Shown: positions 45,070-58,921 of the stretch, piece by piece
How positions within the stretch are numbered: the stretch's first letter is position 1
How the letters are laid out: each line of letters opens with the position of its first letter
Origin: Balaenoptera acutorostrata
Lineage: Eukaryota; Chordata; Mammalia; Artiodactyla; Balaenopteridae
Reading direction: 5' to 3'
DNA: 64,000 bases
Assembly: GCF_949987535.1 (NCBI RefSeq)
Contig: NC_080067.1
Coordinates: forward strand, 55,734,405 to 55,798,404
Made by a program: the position numbers and the translations under genes
The notes under the pieces: model-generated
Database searches by the model: none
What the model was told of the DNA's origin: nothing
Seen by the model: only the letters and a program-made list of their open reading frames with translations

Positions 45070-45235
45070 TAGAGGAAGGATCAGTAAACGTTTCTTAAGG
45101 ATGGCAAGTATTCTCAGATTCGCAGATCATTTGGTCATGAGGCATGTAAACAAATGGACATGGCTACATTCAAATAAAACTTTATTTACAAAAACAGGAG
45201 GCCCAGCCTTAGTTTGCCAAAGCCTGCCATAAGGG
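45070..45235 (+). mobile_element. hAT-type MER element remnant
   Basis: GGATCAGTAAACGTTTCTTA at the left, then ACAAATGGACATGGCTACAT, CAAATAAAACTTTATTTACA and TAGTTTGCCAAAGCCTGCC follow a common mammalian hAT-Charlie MER element. Confidence 0.65.
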
Positions 45236-45239
45236 TGAG

Positions 45240-47340
45240 GCTAGGGCCTGAGCTCTGTCCAGAATATCTGAATATTCTGAATGGATGGATGTTCACCAGC
45301 AAGTATCTGGTTTTTGCATCAGAAACATGTGCTCCAACTGCAATACTTTGGTATGAATTTTTAGAATGGTTGAGGAGGATATCAGTACCTTTGGCTCAGA
45401 CAATTTTATGTGAAGAATCCAAGTGGAATATACGTTAGGAGAGCATGGTGCTACATTTCCTAGTGTTGAGCAGAAGTAGGACAACATTCACTTAAGTGCA
45501 TTTATCTAGAATAAAGCAAACAATTATAGCTGCTAGGGAATAGGAAAGAGTAATTAAGTCTGCATTTTGGTTGGATTGCAATCCCAGTCTCTGATTTTAA
45601 AACTTAAAAGTTTAAAATGATTAGTGTGACAAATTTTCATTTATCTTACTTTGATTACTTCTTGTTTTTAAGTTAAAATTTAATACTGGTATAAAGGAAA
45701 AAAGAAAAAAACCTATAATAAATTAAGCCAAAGAATTTTTGTTTCCCTTAATGAATCCTTCCAATCTGCAGTCAAAGCCAATAATATATCACATGTGAAT
45801 TAAATGCCACTAGGAATCATATCATGGCATCTGCCTCCCCCCAAACATAATGCGAATCCATTGATTCTTCACCTGCAACTTTTTGATAGATGGCAATGAA
45901 TTCCTTTTCCAGTGAATTTCTAGATTCAACAATTTCTCAAGGCCCATGCCTGGTAAAACCCATTTTAAACCTCCAAGTTGCCAGTAGTAATTGACTGCAG
46001 AGGATCTTCCAAGGAAATAAAATTGTATTCCTAAGCACACTTAAAGTCCTTTAGCATTTGCTCACTTTTCATACATGGGAATTGAGAGGGATGAGGAGAC
46101 ATGAAGGGCCCTCTTTAGCCCCTCTCCAGAGGGTGACAGGCATCTGAAAATGCTCAAGTGCCACATCAGATCAGAGATGTTAAGAAGAACCATTACCTCT
46201 GTTAAAAAATGATAATATTTTGTCAATCACTTAAAAGTGTGAGTTAAACTGAAGATTTATTTTAGATGCCTAATGTTGTTTTTCCCCAGAAAGCTTTTTC
46301 TTGTCCTCTAAAATGGTTTCCATAATACAGAAGGGCTCTGGTTGGGGAAAGAGGTTGAAGGAATAAGGAATGAGGAGGGGCAGAAAGACATGCAGGATCT
46401 CCATGATGTGTACAAAATCTGTTCTGCCTGTCACCTTATATCTGCAAAAAGACTTCCTGGCTTACTGCCTTCATCTGGAAGACTGTTAATTCAGGATATG
46501 TTACAATTTCCCAAGTTATTACATAAGAGATTAACTGCTTCTGGTTTTGACTACCTAGAGACAAAATCTTCTTCTACACACGCTATTAAAATAAAACCAA
46601 TGTTTTGTTTTACAACATGTCACTCAATTATCTAATGACCAGCTCTCTGTGACGCATTACAGCTGAGAATGAAGGCCATCCCACTGGAGGGTGAGTCCCT
46701 GAGTGGACACTTGCTCCACAGCAAATGCCTGAACTTGACCTGCTGTGTCTAGTATCCTCCAACCACTAAGCTTGGCCAATCTGAATAGCTTTAATAGGCC
46801 ATGACCACTTTCTACACTTCACTTCTTATAATCATAGAATTTTTCCTTCTAGAAAGCAAAAATTATTACAGAGATTATCAGAGTGTCAGGTACAGCACTT
46901 ATAGGCATTTCAAAAGATTATAGTCAATTTAAAATGTTGAACAGATTCATAATTGCTTTTCAAGACTGAATCACTTGCATTTTAATGTTTATATCAGACA
47001 TTGCAATGTTAAAGATAAATTATCTGAACTTCTATTAGGTAGTAACGGTGTCAGAGAATGATGGGTAATTAGGCCATATGGTATATCTTGTGTCCACAGC
47101 CCATGCAATGTTTGCAGAATGCTGCTCTATGTTAACTGCTACTGCAAAGCAGGCAATTATGGCACTGAATTTTCCATAAAATCCACCCAAATAAATCTTG
47201 CAGTCCCTCTCTTTGCAGATGAGCATCTTGCCTTTAAGAGGATGCAGTAGAAAAGAAACTTGCTAACAGTTTCTTTAGCAACAGCAAGAAGATTTCTTGT
47301 CTGAGACCCCATAAGTTTTTCATTTCATTAGCTCTCTCCT
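45240..47340. other. Intergenic DNA or distal PLD1 3' flank, nothing recognised
   Basis: AT-rich sequence. No gene or named repeat is visible. Confidence 0.4.
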
Positions 47341-47344
47341 CCAC

Positions 47345-47520
47345 CTCCTTTATTCATCCGACAAACATGTACTGAGCACCTCCTATGAGCCAGGCACTGT
47401 TTCAGGATTGGGGGATACACTATGAACAAAACACAGGAAAGTCCCTGCCCCATGGAGCTTACATTCTAGTAGGGGGAGACAGACAAGCACATAAATACAT
47501 AATATCACAGGGTTCAAAAT
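47345..47520 (-). repeat. L2 3' end
   Basis: TTTATTCATCCGACAAACAT, GTACTGAGCACCTCCTATGA, GCCAGGCACTGTTTCAGGAT and ATGGAGCTTACATTCTAGTA are the reverse complement of the L2 3' end. Confidence 0.8.
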
Positions 47521-47629
47521 AGCTTAGAGACATCCTGTCTCAAATCTATTTACTGTTATCTCCTCTTTTTGGGGCTGTGATGAGTGAAAGGAGAGGCCAG
47601 TAATGGACCAGCAATGTCACTGGTCCTAA

Positions 47630-47715
47630 TGGGTAAACTTCAGTGAGTCCTTCAACTAACCTGGGTCTCAGTTTCCTCAGCTATAAAATGGGCAGAGGTT
47701 GGATTAAGTGACTTT
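47630..47715 (+). mobile_element. MIR-like fragment
   Basis: CTGGGTCTCAGTTTCCTCAG then CTATAAAATGGGCAGAGGTT, the pyrimidine-rich middle section of MIR. Confidence 0.5.
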
Positions 47716-47720
47716 TTTTT

Positions 47721-48811
47721 AAAGAGAAAGGGCCCTTTCAAGAGCCAGTTTGTTGACTGCTCTACCTTTTTAAAAAATTTAAAAAGAAAACATGAAAAAT
47801 CCTTAGGTATTCCACATACACTCAGCACTTTAAATGCCAATCTAAACTTCATAAATAGCAAATGTCTTATTTACAACTGCTATAGAATGAAGTCATTTTA
47901 CTATCTTCAGCCACCATAAAAGCATATTCATTTCCATTGTTGGTTACATAGTCCCACCTCATTTGTAAAACCCTCCTGAGTGTGACACTGTCTCTCTCCT
48001 ACTAACCTAGTTCACTGACTTTGTGCTCCTGTTTAACCTTTTCCACTGGACTATCAGTTCTAGGAAAATAGGGATTGGGTCCTTACTCTTTTGGATGAGA
48101 TTCTGTCCGGGTAATCCATAGAGGTGTAATCATTGCACCTACACCATGTTTTATGGCCTCACGCCTGTTGGGAACCCACATTAGTTCTTTAGGTTGTAAG
48201 AATAGTTCTGCTTAATAAAATTAGAGCTATGGGGTACCAAAGGGTATGTACACTAACATCCAAAAAGGAGAAATGGGTTTCCAGAACAATTCACAGACTA
48301 GGATAATGTGAATTAAAAAATAATCCTAACCTCTTTGGAACCCTGGTGGAATGTTAATGTATATTTAATAACACAAATGAAGTTGTATGCATTTTGCAAA
48401 CAATTTTTCTTAAAGAAGGTAACATAGCTGGAGAGCTGAATGTCAAATAAGGTTAGGCTCATACCCACTAACTTGGCATGAGTTATGAAGCCCCTGATTC
48501 TCTTGAAAGACAAGTTGTATTCACTGGTTTGATTCTGAAATGTAGAAACTCAAATTTCAATCAGTCCAGCAGCTAAGGATGACCGGAAATTTTACAGGAC
48601 TATAAGAAATCTTCTTTTCTTATCTGGATCAGAGTCCCACCAAAAGGTTGAAGATTGCTGAAGGCTGCATGCTGTGTCTTTGAGTTTTATCGGTTGCCGT
48701 GTAATCAAATATCCTACACGTTTTCAAATCTGATCGGGTGGGCCCTATCAAAAGGACACATCTTGTCAATGCCTTTGGAGGCAAAGTGAAATCTCTGCCT
48801 TAATAACTGAA
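47721..48811. other. PLD1 3' flank or distal 3' UTR, nothing else recognised
   Basis: No gene or named repeat is visible. Candidate minus-strand poly-A signal at 48369-48364. Confidence 0.4.
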
Positions 48812-49503
48812 TTTAATTCCTTCCTGTTGATCTGTGGTGTCAACATCCATGCTGTCAATGTTATCAGAAGTGCCTAACATGGGCTGCTGTGTAGACTAAG
48901 GTCTGTCCTGTCCTGTCAGCCACTGGAAAGGAATAAGGACCACGTCCTTGGTTGGGTGCACACGACTACTCCAGGACCAGATGGGCAGGAGGAGAAGCAT
49001 CCCGTGTAACCTTAAATAACCTTGAAGCAGCATCACAACATCTTCTAGCAATAAACAATATCCCAGACAGAGCCTGCACGGACTATGAGATGAAGGCAGG
49101 TCCAGCAGACATCAAGTGCATAAGCGAGGGTCAGAGAAAAATAAGGAGGTTCAGACAACTTTTGGCAAAGTAGATCACAGTGACAGGTAAATTCTTGTTA
49201 GCAAAGAAAATGCAGTTTGGTATACATCATGGAATTTTAGTATGTGTTTAAGCTGTTGGGTATATGCTACCTAAGAATACAGTCCTTTTTTCACAGGGAT
49301 AGGCAGGAGGAATGATAAAGCCCTGCTGATTTTCACTGTCCTTATATCAGTATGACTACAGCCCTTCCCAGCCAACCCAAAGGGTCCAAGGTTGGATACA
49401 AGAGTGCACTGGGTCCGGCTTTGGCTGTTAGGTCTCCAGAAAGTCACTGTGTGACATGTACTCTTCAGGGTGGAAGTCTTTGGGTTGCAAACAAGTATGA
49501 CTC
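48812..49503 (-). other. PLD1: PLD1 3' untranslated region, minimum extent uncertain
   Basis: The sequence left of the TAA stop should be the PLD1 3' UTR. On the minus strand the possible polyadenylation hexamers are ATTAAA at 48817-48812 and 48369-48364, and AATAAA at 47354-47349 (inside an L2 fragment) and 46261-46256. Which is used cannot be decided from sequence alone. The interval given runs only to the first candidate. Confidence 0.4.
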
Positions 49504-49728
49504 TTAAGTCCAAACCTCGGTGGGCACCATGGCTTCTTTGGTTCCAACAGAAGGCAGTAGGTTTTCTTCAGACAGGAAATAAAAGGGAAACTGTACCAAG
49601 AACCCACGGATCTTTTTCAGTTCTTCCTCAGCTCTAATGGGATCTTCCTTTGCTAAGATGGGCTTGCTTATAAAGTCTCTCAGCTGAATTAAATTGTGTA
49701 CTTCATCATTGGGAAGGCACCGGAACAC
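49504..49728 (-). CDS. PLD1: PLD1, last coding exon and stop codon
   Basis: The final coding exon opens directly after an AG acceptor (49729-49730) with GTG TTC CGG TGC. It encodes 74 residues starting [16 protein letters not shown] and ending EVWT, followed by a TAA stop (49506-49504). A C-terminal E-V-W-T is a hallmark of vertebrate PLD1/PLD2, and the free C-terminus is known to be needed for catalytic activity. Phase is 0 from the previous exon, which ends in a whole Lys codon. The exon includes the Lys/Glu-rich stretch [17 protein letters not shown]. Nothing in it looks decayed, so this is a functional gene, not a processed copy, since introns are present. Confidence 0.95.
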   Translation of the reverse strand: MFRCLPNDEVHNLIQLRDFISKPILAKEDPIRAEEELKKIRGFLVQFPFYFLSEENLLPSVGTKEAMVPTEVWT

Positions 49729-51537
<1,809 letters not shown>

Positions 51538-51607
51538 TCAGACACTCAACCACAGAAGTCCTTTTCTTTTAAGGAAATCAAAGGAAGCCATTAAGACTAA
51601 GTGTGTG

Positions 51608-51905
51608 GGGCTTCCCTGGTGGCGTAGTGGTTGAGAATCTGCCTGCCAATGCAGGGGACACAGGTTCAAGCCCTGGTCTGGGAAGATCCCACATGCCGCG
51701 GAGCAGCTAGGCCCGTGAGCCACAACTACTGAGCCTGCGCGTCTGGAGCCTGTGCTCCGCAACAAGAGAGGCCGCGATAGTGAGAGGCCCGCGCACCGCG
51801 ATGAAGAGTGGCCCCCGCTTGCCACAACTAGAGAAAGCCCTCGCACAGAAACGAAGACCCAACATAGCCAAAAATAAATAAATAAGTAAATAAATTAAAA
51901 AAAAA
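51608..51905 (+). mobile_element. CHR-type SINE, long form, in the PLD1 intron
   Basis: Head GGGCTTCCCTGGTGGCGTAG, tail (AAATA)n and poly-A. The 15-bp target-site duplication AAGACTAAGTGTGTG is at 51593-51607 and 51906-51920. It lacks the 24-bp internal duplication. Confidence 0.95.
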
Positions 51906-52084
51906 AAGACTAAGTGTGTGTCTGTGTGTCTATATAAAAAAAAGCCAAGTTGCAAAACAAAACCAAACAAAACAGAAAAACCTAAGTTGTTATGATGTTT
52001 GAAAGTTTTAACTCTTGGACAGAGAAACACCTTCATTTTGCTCTAAGAGAGTTCTTGTAATTTGGCCTAAGAGGGTGAGAACCT

Positions 52085-52600
52085 TGGAAGATAGGATTAG
52101 TATTCAAAGCATGTGCCTTTCAACGTGCTGAGCCTTTCCAAAAACGATCTCAGTAAATCCTCAACAGCCTTATGAAGAAGCAGCTATTAAAAAAAAAAAA
52201 ATGTAAAAAAATAGTAAAAACAAAAGAAGCAAGTATTATTATTTTCCTTTTACTGAAAAGGGAACTAAGGGGACTTCCCTGGTGGCACAGTGGTTAAGAC
52301 TCCGAGCTTCCAATGCAGGGGGTCTGGGTTCGATCCCTGGTCCAGGAACTAGATCCCATATGCATGATGCAACTAAGAGTCCACATGCCACAACTAAGGA
52401 GCCCACCTGCTACAAGACCCAGTGCAACCAAATAAATAAATAAATAAATAAATAGATCAACAGGTTAAAAAAAAAAAGAAAAGGGAACTAAGGCACAGAG
52501 AGGTCAAGTAACTCTTTCAAGGTCATACAGCTAGCAAATTGTATATCTGGGACTCCAACCAGGACCACCTGACTCCCAAACCTGTGCTCTTAACCAAGAC
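52085..52600 (-). mobile_element. MIR SINE split by a younger SINE
   Basis: Left piece to 52270 (TTTACTGAAAAGGGAACTAA) and right piece from 52478 (GCACAGAGAGGTCAAGTAAC, GGTCATACAGCTAGCAAATT, GTGCTCTTAACC) form one reverse-oriented MIR with the 52271 SINE in the middle. Confidence 0.78.
52271..52477 (+). mobile_element. CHR-type SINE, short form, inserted in MIR
   Basis: Head GGACTTCCCTGGTGGCACAG, B box GGTTCGATCCC. The perfect 16-bp target-site duplication GAAAAGGGAACTAAGG is at 52255-52270 and 52478-52493. Confidence 0.95.
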
Positions 52601-52607
52601 TTGACTT

Positions 52608-52681
52608 TCCTTCCTCCCTCCCCACCCCTTCCTCCCTTCCTCCCTTCCTTCCTTCCTTCCTTCCTTCCTTCTTCCCTCCCT
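52608..52681. repeat. (CCTT)n/(CCTC)n microsatellite
   Basis: Pyrimidine-only tract of CCTTCCTCCC and CCTTCCTTCC units with few breaks. Confidence 0.9.
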
Positions 52682-52849
52682 TGGGCCAAGAACTATGCTG
52701 AACTCTAGGGTACAGAAATGAATATGAAAGACACGGAGCCTCTCTGGGTGCAGTTATACTTGGTGGGTGAGATCAACAATGAATAAAGAATCACCCTCAA
52801 AAGGAATTAATTAAAATGTGGTAAATACCAGGTGTGCTTTAAGAGTGTG

Positions 52850-53215
52850 AGATGGTAGTAGTCCGGGAGGCTTTTCCCTCCCCTACCTGTTTGCCTAACT
52901 TACCTACCATCTTTCAGGATTCAGTACAAGGTCACCTCTATAAAACTTTTTATGGCTCCCTTTCTCCCTTCTCCCATTTCTCCCCATCAATCCTGAAAGA
53001 TTTGAACTTTCTTCCTTTGTCCCCCTCACTGTGCTTCATCTGTGCTTTGTTTTTATCAGAGCACCTGCAATATTTCATGCACTTTTTGCTTTTAATAGGC
53101 CCATCTCCCACTTCTAGCATGTAAATTCTTTAAGAGAACATGACCTGGCTATTCTCATATCCTCAGAGTACCTGGCATAAAAGAAGCCATACAGTAGATT
53201 GTTTGAATTGATCAA
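52850..53215 (+). repeat. L2 3' part
   Basis: TTCAGTACAAGGTCACCTCT, AGCATGTAAATTCTTTAAGA and CAGAGTACCTGGCATAAAAG in order match the L2 3' region on the plus strand. Confidence 0.7.
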
Positions 53216-53314
53216 ATATAAACAGAGGACTAGAAATAATAAGAAATTCTCAAGCAAAGCAAGGCAAGTTTTAGAGGTCATATATGAAAATTACAAAAGC
53301 GCTGGTACTTACGT

Positions 53315-53465
53315 AAAGCCTGAGTGTTAAAAAGCACTTCCATCTTAATCCTGGGAGGTAGAGATGGTATAGGATTCCCATTTTGCAAATGGGAAACAAA
53401 AGGTTGGAGGCATTCTATTAATAGAGCTAGAATTGAAACTGAGTCCAAAGCTCTTTTCTCACATG
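53315..53465 (-). mobile_element. MIR-like fragment
   Basis: AAAAAGCACTTCCATCTTAA, TTCCCATTTTGCAAATGGGA and AAACTGAGTCCAAAGCTCTT follow reverse MIR. Confidence 0.6.
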
Positions 53466-53524
53466 CCTGGTAGGTTCAAGGAATACCAAAAAGGCTTGTG
53501 CTACATTGGAAATAAAAGTGGGGA

Positions 53525-53892
53525 GACTTCCCTGGTGGTGCAGTGGTTAAGAATCCGCCTGCCAATGCAGGGGACACGGGTTCGATCCCTGGTCTGCAAA
53601 GATCCTACATGCCGCGGAACAACTAAGCCCATGCGCCACAAATACTGAGCCTGCGCTCTAGAGCCCGTGAGCCACAACTACTGAGCCCGTGTGCCACAAC
53701 TACTGAAGCCCGCACGCCTAGAGCCCGCGCTCCGCAACAAGAGAAGCCACTGCAATGAGAAGCCTGTGCACCGCAACGAAGAGTAGCCCCCGCTCGTTGC
53801 AACGGGAGAAAGCCCGCGTGCAGCAGCCAAGACCCAATGCAGCCAAAAATAAATAAATAACTAAATAAATAAATTTATTGAAAGAAAGAAAG
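53525..53892 (+). mobile_element. CHR-type SINE, long form
   Basis: Head GACTTCCCTGGTGGTGCAGT, B box GGTTCGATCCC, tail (AAATA)n followed by (GAAA)n. The target-site duplication AAAAGTGGGGA is at 53514-53524 and 53893-53903. Confidence 0.93.
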
Positions 53893-53949
53893 AAAAGTGG
53901 GGAAATGGGTCTCAGATGGACTTTGGCTTTTACATTGCATGAAACTGGG

Positions 53950-54600
53950 ACATACTGCTGACACTGGAGCAAGGAGTGACAGGATCTGACTTAAATATTA
54001 ACAAACAGCTGCTGGATTGAGAATAGACCGTGCAGGGCAAGGATTGAAAACAGGGAGGTCAGTTAGGAGTCACTGCAGTGATCTCGGTGGGAGATGATGG
54101 TGGCTTGGGTGGTGGAGAGGAAGGTGGAGAGATCAGATTTCACTGATCCAGTGGACACAGGGTGTGAGAAAAAGTGAGGCATAAGGATGACTAAAAGGGC
54201 TTTGCCTTGAGCAAACAGAAGAATGTGGTTGCCATTAGCTGAGATGGGTAATTCTGTGGGTAGAGCCAGTTAGTGGGGGGAAGACCAGGAATTCAGGTTT
54301 GAACCTGTTGGGACATCTATTAAATATACAAGTGGTGATGCTGAGTAGGTAGCTGGATAAAAGAATGTGGAGTTTGGGAGAGAAGGTTTGGCTGGAGATG
54401 TACACTTGAGAATTGTCCACATATGTACACTCATAAAGCCATGTGACTTTAACTGACTTTACCGAAGTAGTGAGTATAGATAGAGAAGAGGACCAGTGCG
54501 CCTCAACAGTAGGGGAGAGAAGGAGCAGCCAGTGAGGCTGCAGAGAAGCCAGAGGATGGGTATCCCGGAACCACACGGAGTCAAATTCAGATGAGAATTG
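53950..54600 (+). repeat. Ancient dispersed repeat, family not named (copy 3)
   Basis: GGAGTGACAGGATCTGACTT, TTGAAAACAGGGAGGTCAGT, GATGATGGTGGCTTGGGTGG and GTGAGTATAGATAGAGAAGA match the family layout seen at 43510-44190. Confidence 0.55.
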
Positions 54601-54639
54601 ACCATTGGATTTAACAGGGTGGAGGTCATAATATTGTTA

Positions 54640-54850
54640 CCCTCTTTGTATTTAAATGTGTAGATTTACGTCATCGTTTTCAATGGCTGCAGAATTTCCC
54701 ATTATGTGAAATTTTATTTAACCAGCTATTTTATTATGACCTTTTGGGTTGTTTCCAGTTTTCCATTATTATAAACAATGCTATAATGAACATAATTTAT
54801 TTATCATATATAATACTTTGTGAATTTCTATGATTATTTCACTAGGAGAA
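54640..54850 (-). mobile_element. Old LINE fragment, reverse orientation
   Basis: AATGGCTGCAGAATTTCCCA, TTTTGGGTTGTTTCCAGTTT and TATAAACAATGCTATAATGA match the pattern seen at 8215-8430. Confidence 0.55.
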
Positions 54851-56049
54851 ATTGAAGAATTAAAATCCTGGGTCAAACACTATGTAAAATGTACTTCAAG
54901 AAAGGCTGTTCCAACACACATGCTATTAACCATGTGTGTTCTCCCCAGTCAACTGCAATATTATCAACTCCTGAAAAGGCTCAGCCAGCTTATAGGGATA
55001 AAAGGGCATCACATTTTAGTTTGAGTCTGCACTTTTTCTACTATATAAAAATTTTCTAAAATAAATGGATCTGGCACCTGGGCTCACTAGGATTCCTAGA
55101 GTTTTATTACCTCAAAATTCTATTCCTAGAGTTTTATTACCTCAAAATTCTATTTCCACTTCAAATAAAGTCTCCCTCAGACTCTATAGGAATAACTTTC
55201 AAAAAGGTTCTATAGGATGATGTTTGCACCTAGATGCTGCCGCTCCTTAAGAACCAAAGCAAAATTTAACCGTGCCAAATTTGAAGGACAGCACAAGTTA
55301 TAACAACAAGTCAATCAGAGTAATGCCTTTGATTTGAGTGGCGTCTAACCCACTGAAAACAGAGCTGAAAGAATATTTCTCTGACTTTGCTTTTAAATGA
55401 GAACAGGAGGTGAGGCAATGTGTCTATCAAGTTATCAGTTAAGAGCCTGTGTATAGAAAAAGTATTTAAATAAGTCTATAACAGACAATGTTCAGTGATA
55501 AATTATTTTCCCTGTCAGTTTTTTAATTATAAAAATTCATACAGTAAGAATAATATGAAGTACTCTGGATATCCTTTAGACGAGTAAGGTTTCAGAGAAA
55601 ACAAATTTGATTTTATGTTGAAAATTGAATAATGTCAATTATTCAATGTTTAATTGTTTATGCATCAGTGGGACAGTAGGAAAACTGCAGAAAATTGTTT
55701 CTGTTCTTTCCATTCCTCATGTCTATCACTGTAAATGATTCTGAGCTCTACCTGTGTGGATAATGGTTTCTGTTGAGTGATGGTTACATCTGTAAAGTTT
55801 GGATAATTTTCTAGGACTTAATGAACTGTTTGGCACGTAGCTGTGACATTTAGTGCAGTACCCTGATGGTTGATTCTACTTAGAATTGATTTCACATTGA
55901 AATGTGTCTCTCTATTTCTATTCAAAAATAGCCCAGATGGAAAATGGATTGAAGTTGCATTTTTTTAAGGGAGAAAATGGCTCTGCGCTAGGTCACATTT
56001 ATCTTTGCGAATATTTCCTAATAAAAAGAGCTAAAATCAACACAAGGTT
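54851..56049. other. Intronic DNA, nothing named recognised
   Basis: AT-rich. Contains only the 30-bp tandem duplication at 55092-55151. Confidence 0.4.
55092..55151. repeat. Perfect tandem duplication of 30 bp
   Basis: ATTCCTAGAGTTTTATTACC plus ten further bases occurs at 55092-55121 and is repeated exactly at 55122-55151. Confidence 0.95.
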
Positions 56050-56064
56050 TTCATGGTGCTTTTT

Positions 56065-56404
56065 TTTTTTTTTTTTTTAATTTTATAGCTACTTTATTTA
56101 TTTATTTATTTATTTTTTTGGCTGTGTTGGGTCTTCGGTTCGTGCGAGGGCTTTCTCTGGTTACGGCAAGTGGGGGCCACTCTTCATTGCGGTGCGGGGA
56201 CCGCTCTTCATCGCGGTGCGCGGGCCTTTCACTATCGCGGCCCTTCCCGTTGCGGGGCACAGACTCCAGACGCGCAGGCTCAGTAGTTGTGGCTCACGGG
56301 CCCAGCTGCTCCGCGGCATGTGGGATCTTCCCAGACCAGGGCTCGAACCCGTGTCCCCTGCATTAGCAGGCAGACTCTCAACCACTGCGCCACCAGGGAA
56401 GCCC
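56065..56404 (-). mobile_element. CHR-type SINE, long form with 24-bp internal duplication
   Basis: Head GGGCTTCCCTGGTGGCGCAG at 56404 (minus), (TTTA)n and T-tract tail. The target-site duplication TTCATGGTGCTTTTT is at 56050-56064 and 56405-56419. The tandem 24-bp units lie at 56173-56196 and 56197-56220, as in the SINE at 4295. Confidence 0.94.
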
Positions 56405-56514
56405 TTCATGGTGCTTTTTAATGTATTATTTGTGTCTGCCATTGTGGCAAAGTGAAAATCCTTGTTCAAGAACAACTGCCTCTTCAAGACAGTTTGAAAG
56501 TTGCCAGGAAAAAT

Positions 56515-57120
56515 AAAGCATCTAGGAATAAACTTAGCATGAAAGGCATAGGATCAGCAAAAAACCAAAAGAAGAGCAACAAAAAACTTCAGTGATCACT
56601 GAAGAACAACTTCTGCTTCCAATAATGAAAACCCTAGAGCTTTATTGAAGAACAAAAAAATGTGAATAAATTGAAGTCCATACCTTGTTCTTCAATAGGA
56701 TGGCTCAATGTTATAAAGACATCAACTCTTTTTATATTAATCTATAAGTATACTGTAGTCCTGATCAGAAAACTAGTGAGAGAACTTGAATAAACAATTT
56801 TAAAGTTCGTGCGGAAGAATGACTAAGAGTAGTCAAGATTATTCTGGAAAAGAATACTAATTTGGGGAAGTGGTATGGTAGGAAGTAGTATTAAAGTGCA
56901 CAGCTACGATAATTAAAGTGGTATCATAATGGCATGCAAGTCAACAGACTTTCAATAGGAAGTAGCAGAGAGTACACATAGGTCAGGATGTGTGGCAATT
57001 CGGTGCACCATAAAGAGGCACTGCAGGTTAGAGAGGCAACGAGTACTGCAGTCATGCAGTTCTGGATCAGTTGGTTTGCCTGGGAAAAAGAGTTAGAGTT
57101 CCTACCTCATTTCTTACATT
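56515..57120 (+). mobile_element. Old LINE (L1M/HAL1-type) fragment, left of a SINE
   Basis: AAAGCATCTAGGAATAAACT, TTCTTCAATAGGATGGCTCA and AATAAACAATTTTAAAGTTC are decayed ORF2-type text. It continues after the SINE at 57140. Confidence 0.6.
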
Positions 57121-57139
57121 AAAATAAATTGCAGATGTT

Positions 57140-57497
57140 GGCTTCCCTGGTGGCGCAATGGTTAAGAATCCACCTGCCAAGGCAGGGCACATGGGTTCGA
57201 GCCCTGGTCCGAGAAGATCCCACATACCGTGGAGCCCGTGCGCCACAACTACTGAGCCTGTGCTCTAGAGCCCGTGAGCCACAACTACTGAAGCCCATGT
57301 GCCACAACTACTGAAGTCCACGTGCCTAGAGCCCGTGCTCTGCAACAAGAGAAGCCACCGCAATGAGAAGCCCATGCTCTGCAACGAAGAGTGGCCCCCG
57401 CTCGCCGCAACTAGAGAAAGCCCGCGTGCAGCAACGAAGACCCAGCACAGCCAAAATAAATAAATAAATAAATAGATAAATTTATTAAAAAATTAAA
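57140..57497 (+). mobile_element. CHR-type SINE, long form
   Basis: Head GGCTTCCCTGGTGGCGCAAT, B box GGTTCGAGCCC, A-rich tail. The 19-bp target-site duplication AAAATAAATTGCAGATGTT is at 57121-57139 and 57498-57516. Confidence 0.95.
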
Positions 57498-57516
57498 AAA
57501 ATAAATTGCAGATGTT

Positions 57517-58395
57517 AAATGTAAAAGTAATATCAAACGAGCACTAGAAGAAAATATAAGTAAATATTTTATCTTGGGGAAGCTATTCTAAGCATATTTT
57601 TAAAAAGGGGGGAAAAGAAAAAAACTGATAGATTTGATTAATAAGAATTGATGGTTCCCCCAAATACTCTAAATATGATTAAAAGGCAATTCGCAAATCA
57701 GCTTTGCAACAAATGGGAGAAAGAAATTAGGCTTTTATGTACTTAAATTACTGACAAATCATTAAAAGAAAGTGAAACATTCCAACAAAACGGGCAAAGG
57801 ACATGAATAGTCTAGACAATTTGCAAAAGAACAATTACAAATGGCTAATGGATACATTTTTAAACCCTCAAATTGCAAATTAAAATAATGAAATTCCATT
57901 TGAAACCCAACAAATCGGCAAAGATAATAATAGAACTCAGAGGGCAAAGGAAATTGCACACTTTTTGGCTAGAAATCCTATAGTTAGGATTTAGTTAAGG
58001 AAACAACTAAGAAGGTAAGCAAGATACTATCTACAATCATACCCACTTTTTTATATCAGCAAAAAATCTGCCCGTCGATGAGGTTTTGGTTAAAGGAATT
58101 ACGGCGGGCTCAAACAATGTAATACAATGCAGCCATTAAATGTTATAGAAGAACGCAATGACATGGAAAAGTATGTGTAATATTATTTAAATAATAAAGG
58201 ACTCTGTAGAACTGCAAGATCCTAATTATGCTTAAAAAAAGAAATACAGTAGTGAATAGTTATGTATAGAAAAAAAGTGGAATGACATATATCAAATGTT
58301 AAAATTGTTAGCACTGGGTGGTGGGATTACAGATAAATTTAATTTCCTTATTGCTTTTCTGTTTGCCAAATTTTCTACAATGAAAAATATGTTGT
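57517..58395 (+). mobile_element. Old LINE (L1M/HAL1-type) fragment, right part and 3' end
   Basis: AAACGGGCAAAGGACATGAA, AAATTGCAAATTAAAATAAT, TACAATGCAGCCATTAAATG and the 3' end GGTGGTGGGATTACAGATAA through TTTTCTACAATGAAAAATAT. Continues the element at 56515. Confidence 0.65.
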
Positions 58396-58921
58396 AATCA
58401 GAACCCTCCCCCTCAATAATTATTATACATTTAGAAAGTTATAAAGGAGGCTACACCTTTAAAGAGAATACTTAAGTTCTCATGGAACTGAAAAGGTGTG
58501 ACATTTATTTCTAGCTTACAGGAGGAAATATTTGTTTCCTTATATGAGCTGCAGTAGGCAATCAGTGGGTTGATTAACAGTGGGTTGCTAATCTTAAACT
58601 CTCCCCTGCTAAACAAAACAAATTAACATTAGAAGCCAATTAAAATATCAATGGTCTAAAAAAAAACAAAAACAAAAACCTTACTGACCTCCATTACAGC
58701 GGTTAACGCATTATTTACATAGCTGTAAACTCTGTGAGGGCAGGAATAGTCTTTGAATCCAGGGTCTCTGGAAGATCCAGAGAGAGAGCTTGATCTCTTC
58801 CAGTTTTTAAGTTCTTCATGTATTAAAAATGATTGAAATCCAAAGCAGAATTCTAATAATTTTGGTATATTTAAAATATTTACCTTAACAAATTCATTTT
58901 GTAATATGAAAATGACTGTAT
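58396..58921. other. Intronic DNA, nothing recognised
   Basis: No named repeat or exon is visible. Confidence 0.4.
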
